A DNA stretch of 64,000 bases from Histomonas meleagridis (Eukaryota > Parabasalia > Tritrichomonadida > Dientamoebidae), in the NCBI GenBank assembly GCA_020186115.1, contig WSYJ01000036.1, positions 372,001 through 436,000 on the forward strand, in the 5' to 3' direction. Positions 29,701-38,971 of this stretch are shown here, in pieces. The translations under genes and the position numbers were made by a program. Numbering within the stretch: position 1 is the stretch's first letter; each line of letters begins with the position of its first letter. The notes under the pieces are model-generated. The model was not told where the DNA came from. It did not search any database and worked only from the letters and a program-made list of their open reading frames with translations.

Positions 29701-31416
29701 CGTATTTATACGTCACCTGATGATAATACTATATTTGCAGGTACTTCATCAAAACATTTATATATCTTTCAAGTGACTAATGAAGGAAATATTAATCAAT
29801 TAAAACAAATCGAAATTGAAAAATCAAATAACTTTTCATGGATACCAAAACAAAACAAAATTATAATATTTACTGAAGATAATTTAATAGTTGTTGATAT
29901 AGAAACTAATAATAAATATAATATAAATATTCAACGTAAACGAATTATATCATTTATAATAGTACAATATAAAAATCAAAGTTATTGTATCTGTTCAAAT
30001 GAAATTAATCAATATGGTTATTTCCCGATTAATGATAATTTACCAGAACAAATTAATTTAGATCATAAATTTAATAATGGTAATTTTGTTATCTTAAGTT
30101 ATTGTAAAGAATCGAATTTAATATTTTTATCATCACATGATGAATCTTACATTCATGCAATTAATGTTAATGATTTCTTTAATAATAACTTAAACAAACA
30201 AATTAGTATTAAAACTTATGAAACACCACAAAGTTTAATCTTTCGATGTATTTTACAAACTGATCCTTTTGTTCATATCTTTCAACATATTTCATCATGT
30301 GCATTTATAGCAATTAAATTTACAAATAAGTCATTTAAATATTGTAAAATATCAAATAACTTTTCACGTTCAGTATTTCCATTAATAGAATGTGACATGT
30401 CTGATTTAAGTATATTTCAACATGATAAAAAGTTATATTATGTCAATAATAATGGGAAATTATTTGAACTTAAAAATAACAAAATTTTAAATTCGAAAAA
30501 TAATTTACAAAAAATTGTTTCATATCAACAAACGAAATATAATGTGCCATTAACATTTTGGACTAAATCACAGAAATTAAATGATAATATTATCATTAGT
30601 TTATATAATAATAATAACATTAGTGGACTTTTAGATTTTGATTCATATACATTTAATCGATCATCAATTGAACCTAAACTTATACGAGTTCAATCATTAA
30701 ATTCGAATGAAATCATTTTAGGATTTATAATATTTCCATCACATAAAAAGAGTTCTAATTTAATATATTATAAAATATTTAATCGATATTATAAAGGAAC
30801 AAAAAATCCAATTCCAATACCTTTAAAGCCAACTGAAATTGGTCCAAATAAAATATATACAATCGAAATCGAAAATTTATTAAATATGGAATTAACTATT
30901 GATGGAATTCAAGTTTATGGAATTGATATTAATTCATTATCACCAAACATTCAAATAATTAATAATAATAATGAAGAAGATGAAGAAGAAAATGTTAGTG
31001 AAATCGATTGGTTTAATAATGGAAATAGTTTAAATGATTTCATCGATTTGGATGAAGATAATTTTTATGAGAAAAAACAAAACTTATTATATAACTTAAG
31101 TCGGATGATGAATTGTAACGAAAATATGAATGAAATCGATCTGAAAAATTGTATTAAATTCATTTATAAATACCCAAATTATGGTAATTATTGTAGAAGT
31201 ATTATATTAAAATGTTGCGAAGAAAAGAATTTGTTCGATGTTTGGGCATCGACTTTAATAGAATGCGTTAATGAAAACGGAATAAATGACTGGAATACAT
31301 TTTGGAGAGATGTATACATGCTGCCAAACGATTTAAGGGAAAAGGTTACAAATGAAATTAGAGAGAAAAAGATTTGCTGCGAAGGAGAATTTGGTATAAT
31401 TAACGCATTTTTATGA
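26794..31416 (+). CDS. UBR4/Pushover-type protein with UBR-box zinc finger
   Basis: 1,540 residues from ATG at 26794 (MQKIKEFYDSS); an in-frame TTG 18 bp upstream is not needed. Residues 1-760 are helical and Asn/Ile-rich. The UBR box lies at about 766-820: WFRCYTCNLTGNTGCCLGCA, then NKCHKGHHLVFAKVSSFFCD and CYNSGHC. This is the UBR4/Poe/BIG variant (compare HCxTC, VCAKVCHKxH, SFFCDCG) rather than the classic N-recognin variant. About 890-1400 looks like a beta-propeller followed by a beta-sandwich segment (TYTIEIENLLNMELTIDGIQ type). The C-terminus is helical. Much shorter than animal UBR4 (over 5,000); the C-terminal E4 ligase module is not seen. Extremely AT-rich coding sequence. Confidence 0.82.
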   Translation: MQKIKEFYDSSSPSQELLETVWEALGSIDINAITSETFSKISIFWSEIVGLLQFPTKEHYTTKIMAYVIQASQIAVQLCQKSQEFEQKTSQPIESLLGISCDDIFQESEHVDFPLTQSKNVTSSIQFIQLIEKKLSSSLPSLSEVISWSLYLSIQHIKLSDTEIIQTITERANLKCLLEPPNYTDNFDVFKVNINPIHYLYVRSLYEELTSEEPITLPTNTALITKIVNSTYDSNFPYVFLFYKSEPVNIFEQILENSIDYRIVILLSLSHLIDYGDPTMTTNCISTEISPSLAIAYVYSQNRTYPCAQLFLENLMENELTKEWKEEIEFIYKTIQLPKSMKTLLYQLSIGDESSISELLNFPDCIQYLDPKKSEKINIIYHILKKDINEFDESKINIINTIELWKLIQQNKNGIKNENILRNLENELNNKTNEKFNNDNIKIIAIKLGCYQQNDNIKYNSTKYFYKNLPISFLTNFDSEFDIINLTLSIILNYIKIEEVNENIKNILQKFVSHYYINEENKLLINEKYQIKFDINLAINSFNEIYNKLTDKEDITKLFISFITFLNNSEFLKSIIQNIVNKKDEQSLNILFTIQIPFDIYKELENIFTQNELFEIFLKYTSIDITLIYINNLLNNKENENIVFTKIGEYSYERPKEIKLLLSKLSPNITQIKLILNSIIKIDQLVTYDLIQLLLYLTTNHKSYKYEKCSKIHKNLISSEWKEDKINEKIDNKKEDIKKDFQGDINPWEEEEIKDCTYLETESEYVRQPWFRCYTCNLTGNTGCCLGCANKCHKGHHLVFAKVSSFFCDCYNSGHCLYNKNKEIVNNEQNHSANEKLELSNSEILNLFYKTIKSDINEENNIEENEINQFNNYFLTTPKRNDTKVSQSMFQKSPIDKKEFPNQALLFSSLTTELEGDLSTLVKRSSISPIILTCISNNYLIFSGGNILNSYSLADFNNINSVELNSPIMRIYTSPDDNTIFAGTSSKHLYIFQVTNEGNINQLKQIEIEKSNNFSWIPKQNKIIIFTEDNLIVVDIETNNKYNINIQRKRIISFIIVQYKNQSYCICSNEINQYGYFPINDNLPEQINLDHKFNNGNFVILSYCKESNLIFLSSHDESYIHAINVNDFFNNNLNKQISIKTYETPQSLIFRCILQTDPFVHIFQHISSCAFIAIKFTNKSFKYCKISNNFSRSVFPLIECDMSDLSIFQHDKKLYYVNNNGKLFELKNNKILNSKNNLQKIVSYQQTKYNVPLTFWTKSQKLNDNIIISLYNNNNISGLLDFDSYTFNRSSIEPKLIRVQSLNSNEIILGFIIFPSHKKSSNLIYYKIFNRYYKGTKNPIPIPLKPTEIGPNKIYTIEIENLLNMELTIDGIQVYGIDINSLSPNIQIINNNNEEDEEENVSEIDWFNNGNSLNDFIDLDEDNFYEKKQNLLYNLSRMMNCNENMNEIDLKNCIKFIYKYPNYGNYCRSIILKCCEEKNLFDVWASTLIECVNENGINDWNTFWRDVYMLPNDLREKVTNEIREKKICCEGEFGIINAFL

Positions 31417-31831
31417 TATAATAAAAATATTTTTTTGAAATGAATAAAAATAATGAAATTTTATAAGTCTCTTTTGCTTCAATCTTTTTCATGCACATTC
31501 TAAAAGATGCTGTGAATGGAATGAATTTGAAAATCTAAAGTGGGAAGTACAACTTTTTGGAGAATATTTCACTTGAGACCGATAGCTCCTACTTCGCAAA
31601 GCTACTGCGCGCACGAGAAAAAGGATGTCGCAGGCAGATAAGTTCAGATAATTAGCTGCAGCAAAAAATCCATAGACGAACGATAGGAATTTCAGAATGA
31701 CGATGTTTTTTTCTGTGAAAAATTTCAAGAAATTATTCAATTTGGCCAAATTCATTGGTGATGTGAAATCTACTTTTTGTTTTTGTGAGCTTACGTCGAC
31801 ATTCCAATCCCAATAACAAATTCGAACCTTA
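31417..31831. other. Intergenic region with less AT-rich core
   Basis: 415 bp. The segment 31570-31680 is richer in G+C and has short complementary stretches (CTGCG...CGCAG). The minus-strand open frame (31489-31854) overlaps the ankyrin start and shows no motif, so it is not called. Confidence 0.45.
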
Positions 31832-33623
31832 ATGGAAACAAAAGAAACAAACATAGAGTTTCTTACTTCACTTACAACTCTTATTTGGAATTTAAGTGAA
31901 AATGATATTGAAACAACAATTGAAAAAACGACTATATTATATGATGATAATTTGGATTACTCTTTTAAAACTGTTTTATGCCAAATATTATATGAATCAA
32001 TTAAATTTCAAAAGAAAGAAGTTGGTATTTATTTTACGTATTTAAAATCAATAGAAAAAATTTCTGAAAAAACTAAAAACATATTTGATTTCTTCGGAAA
32101 TTTTCTTTCTCATCAATTTTCAAATTTATCTATATTTCTTCGAGAAATAATGATCGAACAAAAATTAATAGATACAAAATACATAAGTCGAGATAAAAGA
32201 AATACATATTACAAATTTTTTAAATCTGTTAAAAAACATTCCAAATATACAAATGAGTTTCATAGGCAATTAATTAAAGAAGGACATAATCCAAATGAAA
32301 TTGCAAAAATAATTCGAAATGATGAAATCGAAAAACTCCAAGAAATATCATCACAAAGTAATTTTGATTATAACCAAACAATTAAGCCATCACTTTATGA
32401 AAGATGTTCATTTATTAATAAAAACAATGTTACATTAATTGATTATGCAGCATTTTTTTCTTCAATTAAATGTTTTAAATATTTACTTATGAATGGAGCA
32501 AAATTAGATAAAACAGGTAAATATGCAGTTGCTGGTGGAAATGAAGAAATTATTCATTTATGTGAACAAAATCATTCATCATTTTTGCGAGCATATGAAA
32601 CAGCTATTGAATATCATCGAAATGATCTATTTAAATATCTTTATGAAAACAAAATTACAAAAATTAATCATTTAAAAAAATTAGGAAAACGTTGTGTCTC
32701 ACATCATAATTATGAAATTTTAGCATTTTTACAAAAAGAAGGTTTGGAAATTAATGATTATATTATTAATAAAGCAGCTGAAATGGGAAACATTTTCTTA
32801 GTAAAACATTTTCTTATAAATAATCCTCTACCGAAAGATATTTTATTTTTAGCTTCTGGTTCAACTAATATTGAACTTGTTAAATATATTCTTGATACAT
32901 ATCAAAATGAGATTGACATTAATTATCAATACATTTGTTTGCTATTTTATATGTTTATTTTAATATTTTGATGTTTTAAAATTATATTTGCAATATATAT
33001 AAATTATTTGGAACAGCAATTATTAGTGCATCTTCTTCTGATGAAAGCGCTGATGTGCTTAAATTGCTTCTTGAACAAAAAGGAGTTGATATTAATGCTA
33101 AAGATATTCTATTGTCTTACTTGATATTTATTTCAATATTATTATATTTATATTTAATATATGGATTTTATTTTATATTTTTTGGACTGCATTGTTTAGA
33201 TCATGTTTTGACAAATGTCCTGCTATAATTGAAATACTTTTTGAACACGGAATTGACCCTAACATCAAAGATTATGTTAATTCATATTGTTTCCTATTTA
33301 TATCATTGATTTAATGTATAATAATTAAATTTAATAATTGTTTAAATTATTTTTCACAGTACTTAATTATTGTATTCGAGACGGAGATACTGAGATTGTG
33401 AAAATACTTCTACAACATGAAGGAATTGAAATTAGTTCTTATGATTATTTGTCGTATTTGATGATTTTTCGTATTGTTCGAAATTTAATTATAATATATG
33501 TAGTTCGTTTTATTTATTTGTTTTAAAATATTACAAGAGGCTCAAAAACTTCTGCGAGAAAAAGGCAATAAAGAAATTCTTGAACTCATTCAGCAATATC
33601 AAAAGAAACAAACAGAATCATAA
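31832..33623 (+). CDS. Second DUF3447/ankyrin protein with 80-nt spacers
   Basis: ATG 31832; one open frame to about 32932 covers the N-terminal helices and DUF3447 core (RQLIKEGHNPNEIAKIIRND; TLIDYAAFFSSIKCFKYLLM). This core is closely paralogous to the gene at 10776, while the first 110 residues differ. Then come interrupted ankyrin repeats: spacers 32933-33012 (80 nt), 33106-33185 (80), 33273-33355 (83) and about 33446-33527 (about 80). Repeats starting 33013, 33186 and 33356 are open in their own frames. The last segment (about 33528-33623) encodes an amphipathic tail, EAQKLLREKGNKEILELIQQ, and a stop. As with the first gene, only spacer removal gives one protein (about 500 residues). Confidence 0.7.
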
Positions 33624-33919
33624 AACTAAAACACAAATTTCAACCATTTTTTATTTTTACTTTTTTGGTATGTATAAAATCACAAGAATCAGATGAATGC
33701 GTTTTACATATCATTTTAAATTTTTAAATGATAAAAGATTTCTATATGGAAAATGATTCTATAAAACAAAAGAAAATTTAAAGTTAATATCGCTCTTCAT
33801 CAATTTTCTGAATAAAATAAAAAGAAATATTCATAAAATATTCGATAAGTTCTTTGTTTTTTGCAAAATATTTTGGGAACACCACAGTTTTGAAAAAAAC
33901 AATAAATATTTATATATTT

Positions 33920-35178
33920 TTACATATTTTTATATTCTCTTCTATTTACAACAAATTCTTTAAATTTATATAATGTTTCGAAATATATTTCATTCGTCGT
34001 TTCCATTGCATCTTCAAAAATATCTTGACATTTTGAAATAAAATTTTCAACAATTTCAAATCCATCTTTTCGTTTATCTTCAATAATTTGTAAATTATGA
34101 ATTAATATTATTATATTATTTCGAGTTTCGTCATTTATTTGAGACATTATTGAACAAAAATATTCAATGATATGATAATTTTTTATTAATTCATGTTTAA
34201 AGTCATCACAAAGATTTAAAAGAAGAAATATAATAAATTTAATAATATTTTCATGAATTCTTTTCGAAATTAATTTAATTATTATATTAAAAAGAATTCC
34301 TTCTTGAATTTTTTTTCTTATTTATCTTTAAAAGTTCTTGAAGAATATAAATCGTATTAAAAAGTATTAAATTATTATCATAAATTTCAAGATATTGAAG
34401 AAAAAATTGGAATTAAATCTTCATAAAAAATTCCAAATTCTTCAACAATTTGACTAAATATATATGTAATGTAACTAATGATTTTTTCATTTTTATAATT
34501 CGAAATATTTTGAATTAAATAATAATAAATATCTTGAAAATATAAATAAAAGTTTGAATTAAAATATTTATGAAGATATGAAATAAAAAAAATAATTTGT
34601 TTCGGATAAATTATTTTATATTCTTCAAATATTTTTGAAATTATTGGAAATAAATATTCTTCTTTATTATTATTATTAATATCATAATAAAATAAACAAC
34701 AAAGAAAATGTGGAAAAAAAAAAAAAAAAAATATTTTATTATTTAATATTTCAATATTAAAATATTTAAGAATTAAATCTCGATAATTAGAATTAATAAG
34801 TGAAATATTAGATAAAATTAATAAAATTTTTTCTTTAATAACAATCGAATTAAACAATGAGAAAACTTTACAAAGATTTAATATAAAATTCTTTTCATTT
34901 AATATATTAATATATTCATTATTGTTTTTATATGATGAAAAATTAATTAAAATATCAAGAATAATATTAAATATATCAAAATCATTTGGTGTTAAAAGAA
35001 TTTTATAAAATATTTGATGACAACCAAAACGAAAAAAATCTTCTTCATAAAGAAAATGTTTATAATAAGATTCTTTCCTTAATAAACAAAGAAACTTCTT
35101 AAATTCTTTAAAATTTTGTTCTTCATAAGTTTTAGAAATATTTTGATATAAGATTGATATTTGTTGATTTTTTCATTT
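33920..35178 (-). pseudogene. ARM/HEAT-like protein, left-arm copy, frame broken
   Basis: Copy of the gene at 48442-49697. Breaks are homopolymer or near-homopolymer changes: extra A near the start (about 35172), the A-run replacement near 34712-34729, an extra base near 34402 and another near 34315. Between breaks the translation equals the right-arm copy. It may be a decayed duplicate or a sequencing artefact. Confidence 0.7.
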
Positions 35179-35255
35179 TAAATGGAATTTTTGTCATTCA
35201 TTTTTTGAAATAAAATAAAAATGTCAAAATTTCATTTTTTTTTTTTCATTTGTAA

Positions 35256-37191
35256 ATGGAAGTTATTCAACAGTTTTTTACACGTCCAAATGCGATTGAT
35301 GTTTTTACAGTTATTATAGGTGACCGAATTATTCCAAATATTAAATGTTCAATTATGTTTTTATTTCTTCAAGTTGGAATTCCGAATGCAGAAGGTGTTA
35401 TATTTTTACCAGATTATAAATCGATTATAGATTTAAATGAACATAAATTAATATTACGCCCGATTGAATTTAATAGGAAAGAAGTTATTTTAAATAATTT
35501 TAATAATAATATAATAAAAACATTTTATCAATTTACAGAAAATTCCAAAGAATCATTTCAATCACTTCTTGAAATAATTTTTTTCGAGTACATTAAAATA
35601 TGAAGAAAAATTTTCAAATATTTGGGAATAATTTATTCATAAGTCTTTCTGAAGATTTTATTCTTTCAGTAACGAATAATTCTGAACCTAATCGAACGTA
35701 TCAAATTACGTCGCATTCAATGATTACATTTTCAGAATTTACGAATTTACCCGAAATCAAAATTTATGATAACATGAGAAGAAGTTCTATTTTTTTACTT
35801 CAAATTCCACAACTTAAATCGATTTATCGATGGTATATATTACTTCAATGTGCGATATCAATATTATCACGAGATGAATTTGTTGGAATTACAGATGTTT
35901 TTATTGAAGATAATAAAGAAATTGAAATAAATGAAAAACAAATTAATGATAAAGATAAAGATAAAGATAAAAATAATAACGAAGAAATTTCCAAAATTCA
36001 TTCAAGACTTTCAGAAGAATTAAATAATTTTAAAATTAATAATAAAATTGTAACAGAAACATCAGAACCAATTCTTCAATTTCCATATTTAACGATGTTT
36101 GGAATTAATGATAATAATAACAAAGAAATTATTAATGATAATAATAATAACAAAGAAAATCATAAAAATATGAATAAAATGAATAAAAATGAAATAATAA
36201 ATATTATTAATCAACGAATATTTAAATCAAGAATTAATATTCAACATTATATTCCAAATTTTATCGAATATGAACAACGAAATAAATTTTATAAAACATC
36301 ATATAATAAAGAAAGTAAAGAAACGTTTATATATCAATATGAAACATGTACAGAAGAAGAACGATTTATTCTTTTAATTTCAATTTTAATGAATGGTTAT
36401 TTATATGAACATTTTACGGGAATTTTTGATATTGAAGAAGGAGGAAATTTATATATCGAATCTTTTAATATTATTCGAAAATATGATATTTTAATTATTG
36501 ATGAACTTTTTAAAAATAGAAGAAATAAACAAATATTATCGAAAAGGGTCAGGAGTTCTTAATAAAAAATTCATGAAATATTTACGACAACAACGAAAAT
36601 GTATTAAATGTCCAAAAAATATTCCGAATACGATTCCATATGAATTTTTATTATTTCCATATGAATTAATTGAAGGATGGTTTTATGATATTCTATATAA
36701 ATATCAAAATAATGATTTTAAACACAAAGAAAACATGAACAAATTCACAGAAATATTTGAAATATTTTTGAGACATTATTTGAAGGAAGAAATGAAACTT
36801 AATAATATTCTTAACGAATATTTAAAACGAAACAACATCAGTAATTTTATTGGGAATTTACCATTTTTTTCTAATAATAACAATAATAATAATAACATTG
36901 AAACATTATTATATCAATTTTTTAATGAAAAGTTCAGAATATTATAATCTTTCGAATGATATTTATAATTTTATTGAATATTGTCAACATAATTCATATT
37001 ATTATTCATGTTCATATATTTATAAAGAAAAAATTATCAATCGAATTTTATATTATCTTCAAATATATGATCAATTACATAAAATTAATGAAAGTAATAA
37101 AAAACCTCAAGTTCCAACAGCATCAACATCAATGATTAACAATTTAATACAAATTGGGAAAACACAAATTCAAAATGTAATAAAAAATTAA
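35256..37191 (+). pseudogene. Unrecognised Asn-rich protein, left-arm copy, frame broken
   Basis: Copy of the gene at 46429-48363, starting MEVIQQFFTRPNAIDVFTVI. Frame changes occur at T7 (35577-35583) with A5 (about 35610), at T5 near 36512 and at T6 near 36920. Each is one base longer than in the right-arm copy, which is open at these points. No known domain is certain; SIFLLQIPQLKSIYRWYILL near residue 190 could be the end of a PH-like fold. A Cys pair KCIKCPKN lies near the middle. Confidence 0.7.
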
Positions 37192-37215
37192 AATATTTTT
37201 ATATCTATTTATTTA

Positions 37216-37369
37216 TTATTTTAACTCTAAAATATGTGAATACCATTTAAGTAAATCGGGCGTTCGATGTTTTTGAATTTGATCGAATATTAAATTAATC
37301 CAATCTTTGTAATTATAATTCTCTAAAAGTGAATCGCATAAACCATAACGATAAATATGTATAAAGTGT
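37216..37369 (-). pseudogene. 3' fragment of the kelch/BTB-like gene
   Basis: The last about 50 codons and stop of the gene at 43738-46404 (ending TPDLLKWYSHILELK), inverted here. There is no upstream remainder: sequence beyond 37369 is unrelated, marking the duplication breakpoint. Confidence 0.9.
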
Positions 37370-37423
37370 GTAAATAATTATTAATACAAAATTTACCTTA
37401 AACAAGCATAGCATGTGTTTTTT

Positions 37424-37426
<3 letters not shown>

Positions 37427-37459
<33 letters not shown>
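37427..37459. repeat. (TA)n microsatellite
   Basis: About 33 bp of pure TA repeat, 58 bp beyond the left-arm breakpoint. Confidence 0.9.
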
Positions 37460-37462
<3 letters not shown>

Positions 37463-37704
37463 CTGACATATACTTTTCATCATACTTTTTTTGATATGCC
37501 AAACAACAAATTAAAAAAAGTTTTTAAGTTAAAGTCATAAGATTTTGTTGATTTATTAAAATTTAGAAAAAAAATGTTCATTCTTTAAATTTTGACTGCA
37601 CCTGTAACGAAACTGTGATGAAAGACGATATATTTATTTGGTCAATTAAATTTTGCTAACAGAAAATTGCGGTTATTGCGGTTAAATTTTTTCTGTTCAA
37701 ATTC

Positions 37705-38262
37705 ATGTTTTTATTCATCGCATTAGTATCATCTATTGAAAGAGATATTCCAGATATAATTGCACGCCATCACATATGTTCAGTTTTAGTTCGTGAGCTT
37801 CAAAAGCAATTAAAATTTACTGATAAACTTGATGTAATTCAACAACGTTTCACTAAGTATTGCAAACTTCATCGTAATGATAAAGAAGGAATATGCAGTA
37901 CAATCATCAAAGAAAAACTTAATGAAACTATTGAAATGATCAAGAATGATAAACCATTCGATTACATTTGCGATTCATTAGGATTTAAGCGCGACCAATT
38001 TCAACAAGAAAATGGTATGCCAATAGATCAATGCAAAGAAATTGTTGATAAAATTAAATCAGAAAATATTGAAGAAACAAATATGATTCAATTAAAAGAA
38101 AAACGTACAAACGTATGCAAAGAATACCCAGAATATGCATTTTCTTGCCGTTCTATCTTTCGATATGTTTCACGCGAACTTCAAAACCCCGAATTTTTGA
38201 ATCAAACATTAGATGGAGTTTGCCATTTACTTGAGAAGAAGCACATCATTCGCTTGGAGTAA
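37705..38262 (+). CDS. Secreted protein with saposin-like (SapB) repeats
   Basis: 185 residues. Short signal peptide MFLFIALVSS. Two cysteine-patterned helical units follow: residues about 23-95 (ICSVLVRELQKQL, YCKLHRNDKEGIC, FDYICDSLGF) and about 108-178 (QCKEIVDKIKSE, VCKEYPEYAFSC, LDGVCHLLE). Spacing of the Cys resembles SapB domains, but not all six Cys of a canonical domain are present in each unit. Saposin-like proteins bind membranes or lipids in lysosomes or outside the cell; whether this one perturbs membranes cannot be said. GCGGTTATTGCGGTT lies about 35 bp upstream. The stop forms TAAA. Confidence 0.6.
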   Translation: MFLFIALVSSIERDIPDIIARHHICSVLVRELQKQLKFTDKLDVIQQRFTKYCKLHRNDKEGICSTIIKEKLNETIEMIKNDKPFDYICDSLGFKRDQFQQENGMPIDQCKEIVDKIKSENIEETNMIQLKEKRTNVCKEYPEYAFSCRSIFRYVSRELQNPEFLNQTLDGVCHLLEKKHIIRLE

Positions 38263-38971
38263 AAACGATAATTTTTGATTTTTTTTTTTACTTAAATTTA
38301 TGAAATTTAATCATGAAATTTCTGATGGTTAATGGAGTGAAAACAGTTTTTTTATGTAATAGTATAGCTTGATCTTTATAAATAGATCCGAACACAAAGA
38401 GTTTAAGCTTACACCAGATAAAATACCGATACGGACGTATAAATTTAAAAGAAAAAAATTTGTTATCTAAAAGCAAGAATTATTTAATTTGCTTAAGCCA
38501 TTGTGAATTTAAAAGTTATTTATCAAAACACATTAATATAAAAATTGTTTACATATTATTCAATTTATCTTTTGATATAGGGTAATATCTTTAAATATAT
38601 ATATACATTTACCATTGCAACAATTCAACTGATTTTCAATTAAAACCCAATCTCCAACTGTGTTAACTTTTGATTTAAGTCAGCAATTCGTCCTCTTTGA
38701 ATGAAAAGTATTTAAAAATCGTACGATGCTCATCCTTAGAGATATAATTAATGTGAATTCACGATTTTGGAAATCACTTTCAACATCAGCTCGAATAGGC
38801 TGATTTTCGGACATATTGCTTTTGACATTACATAAAAATTTTATGTCCATCCGACAGATCCAACAGCGGGTTTGGATTTTCAGATAAATTAAAACAAACA
38901 ATAATAAAATTAATTTTAAGAAATGTTTTTTAGAGATGTCATAATTATTTATAATACTGCAAATATAATTA
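38263..38971. other. Intergenic region between convergent genes
   Basis: 709 bp, no supportable gene. The minus-strand frame 38680-39075 is mostly a shadow of the GBP-like gene end. Confidence 0.5.

Larger units (their letters stand above)
33900..37369 (+). repeat. Left arm of 3.46-kb inverted duplication
   Basis: Reverse complement of about 46251-49712, near-identical along its length. Differences are mostly single-base homopolymer length changes, plus a block at about 34712-34729 where a run of A replaces about 13 bases. The arm ends abruptly 154 bp into the 3' end of the kelch gene copy, showing that the left arm is the duplicated insert and the right arm the parental locus (inference). 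Confidence 0.92.

Noticed and set aside
31570-31680. tRNA or snRNA gene in the GC-richer segment
   Set aside because: No T-loop (GGTTCRA), cloverleaf or snRNA signature could be found. No tRNA was seen anywhere in the window.
31489-31854. 121-codon minus-strand frame
   Set aside because: Overlaps the ankyrin gene start, no motif, composition of intergenic DNA.
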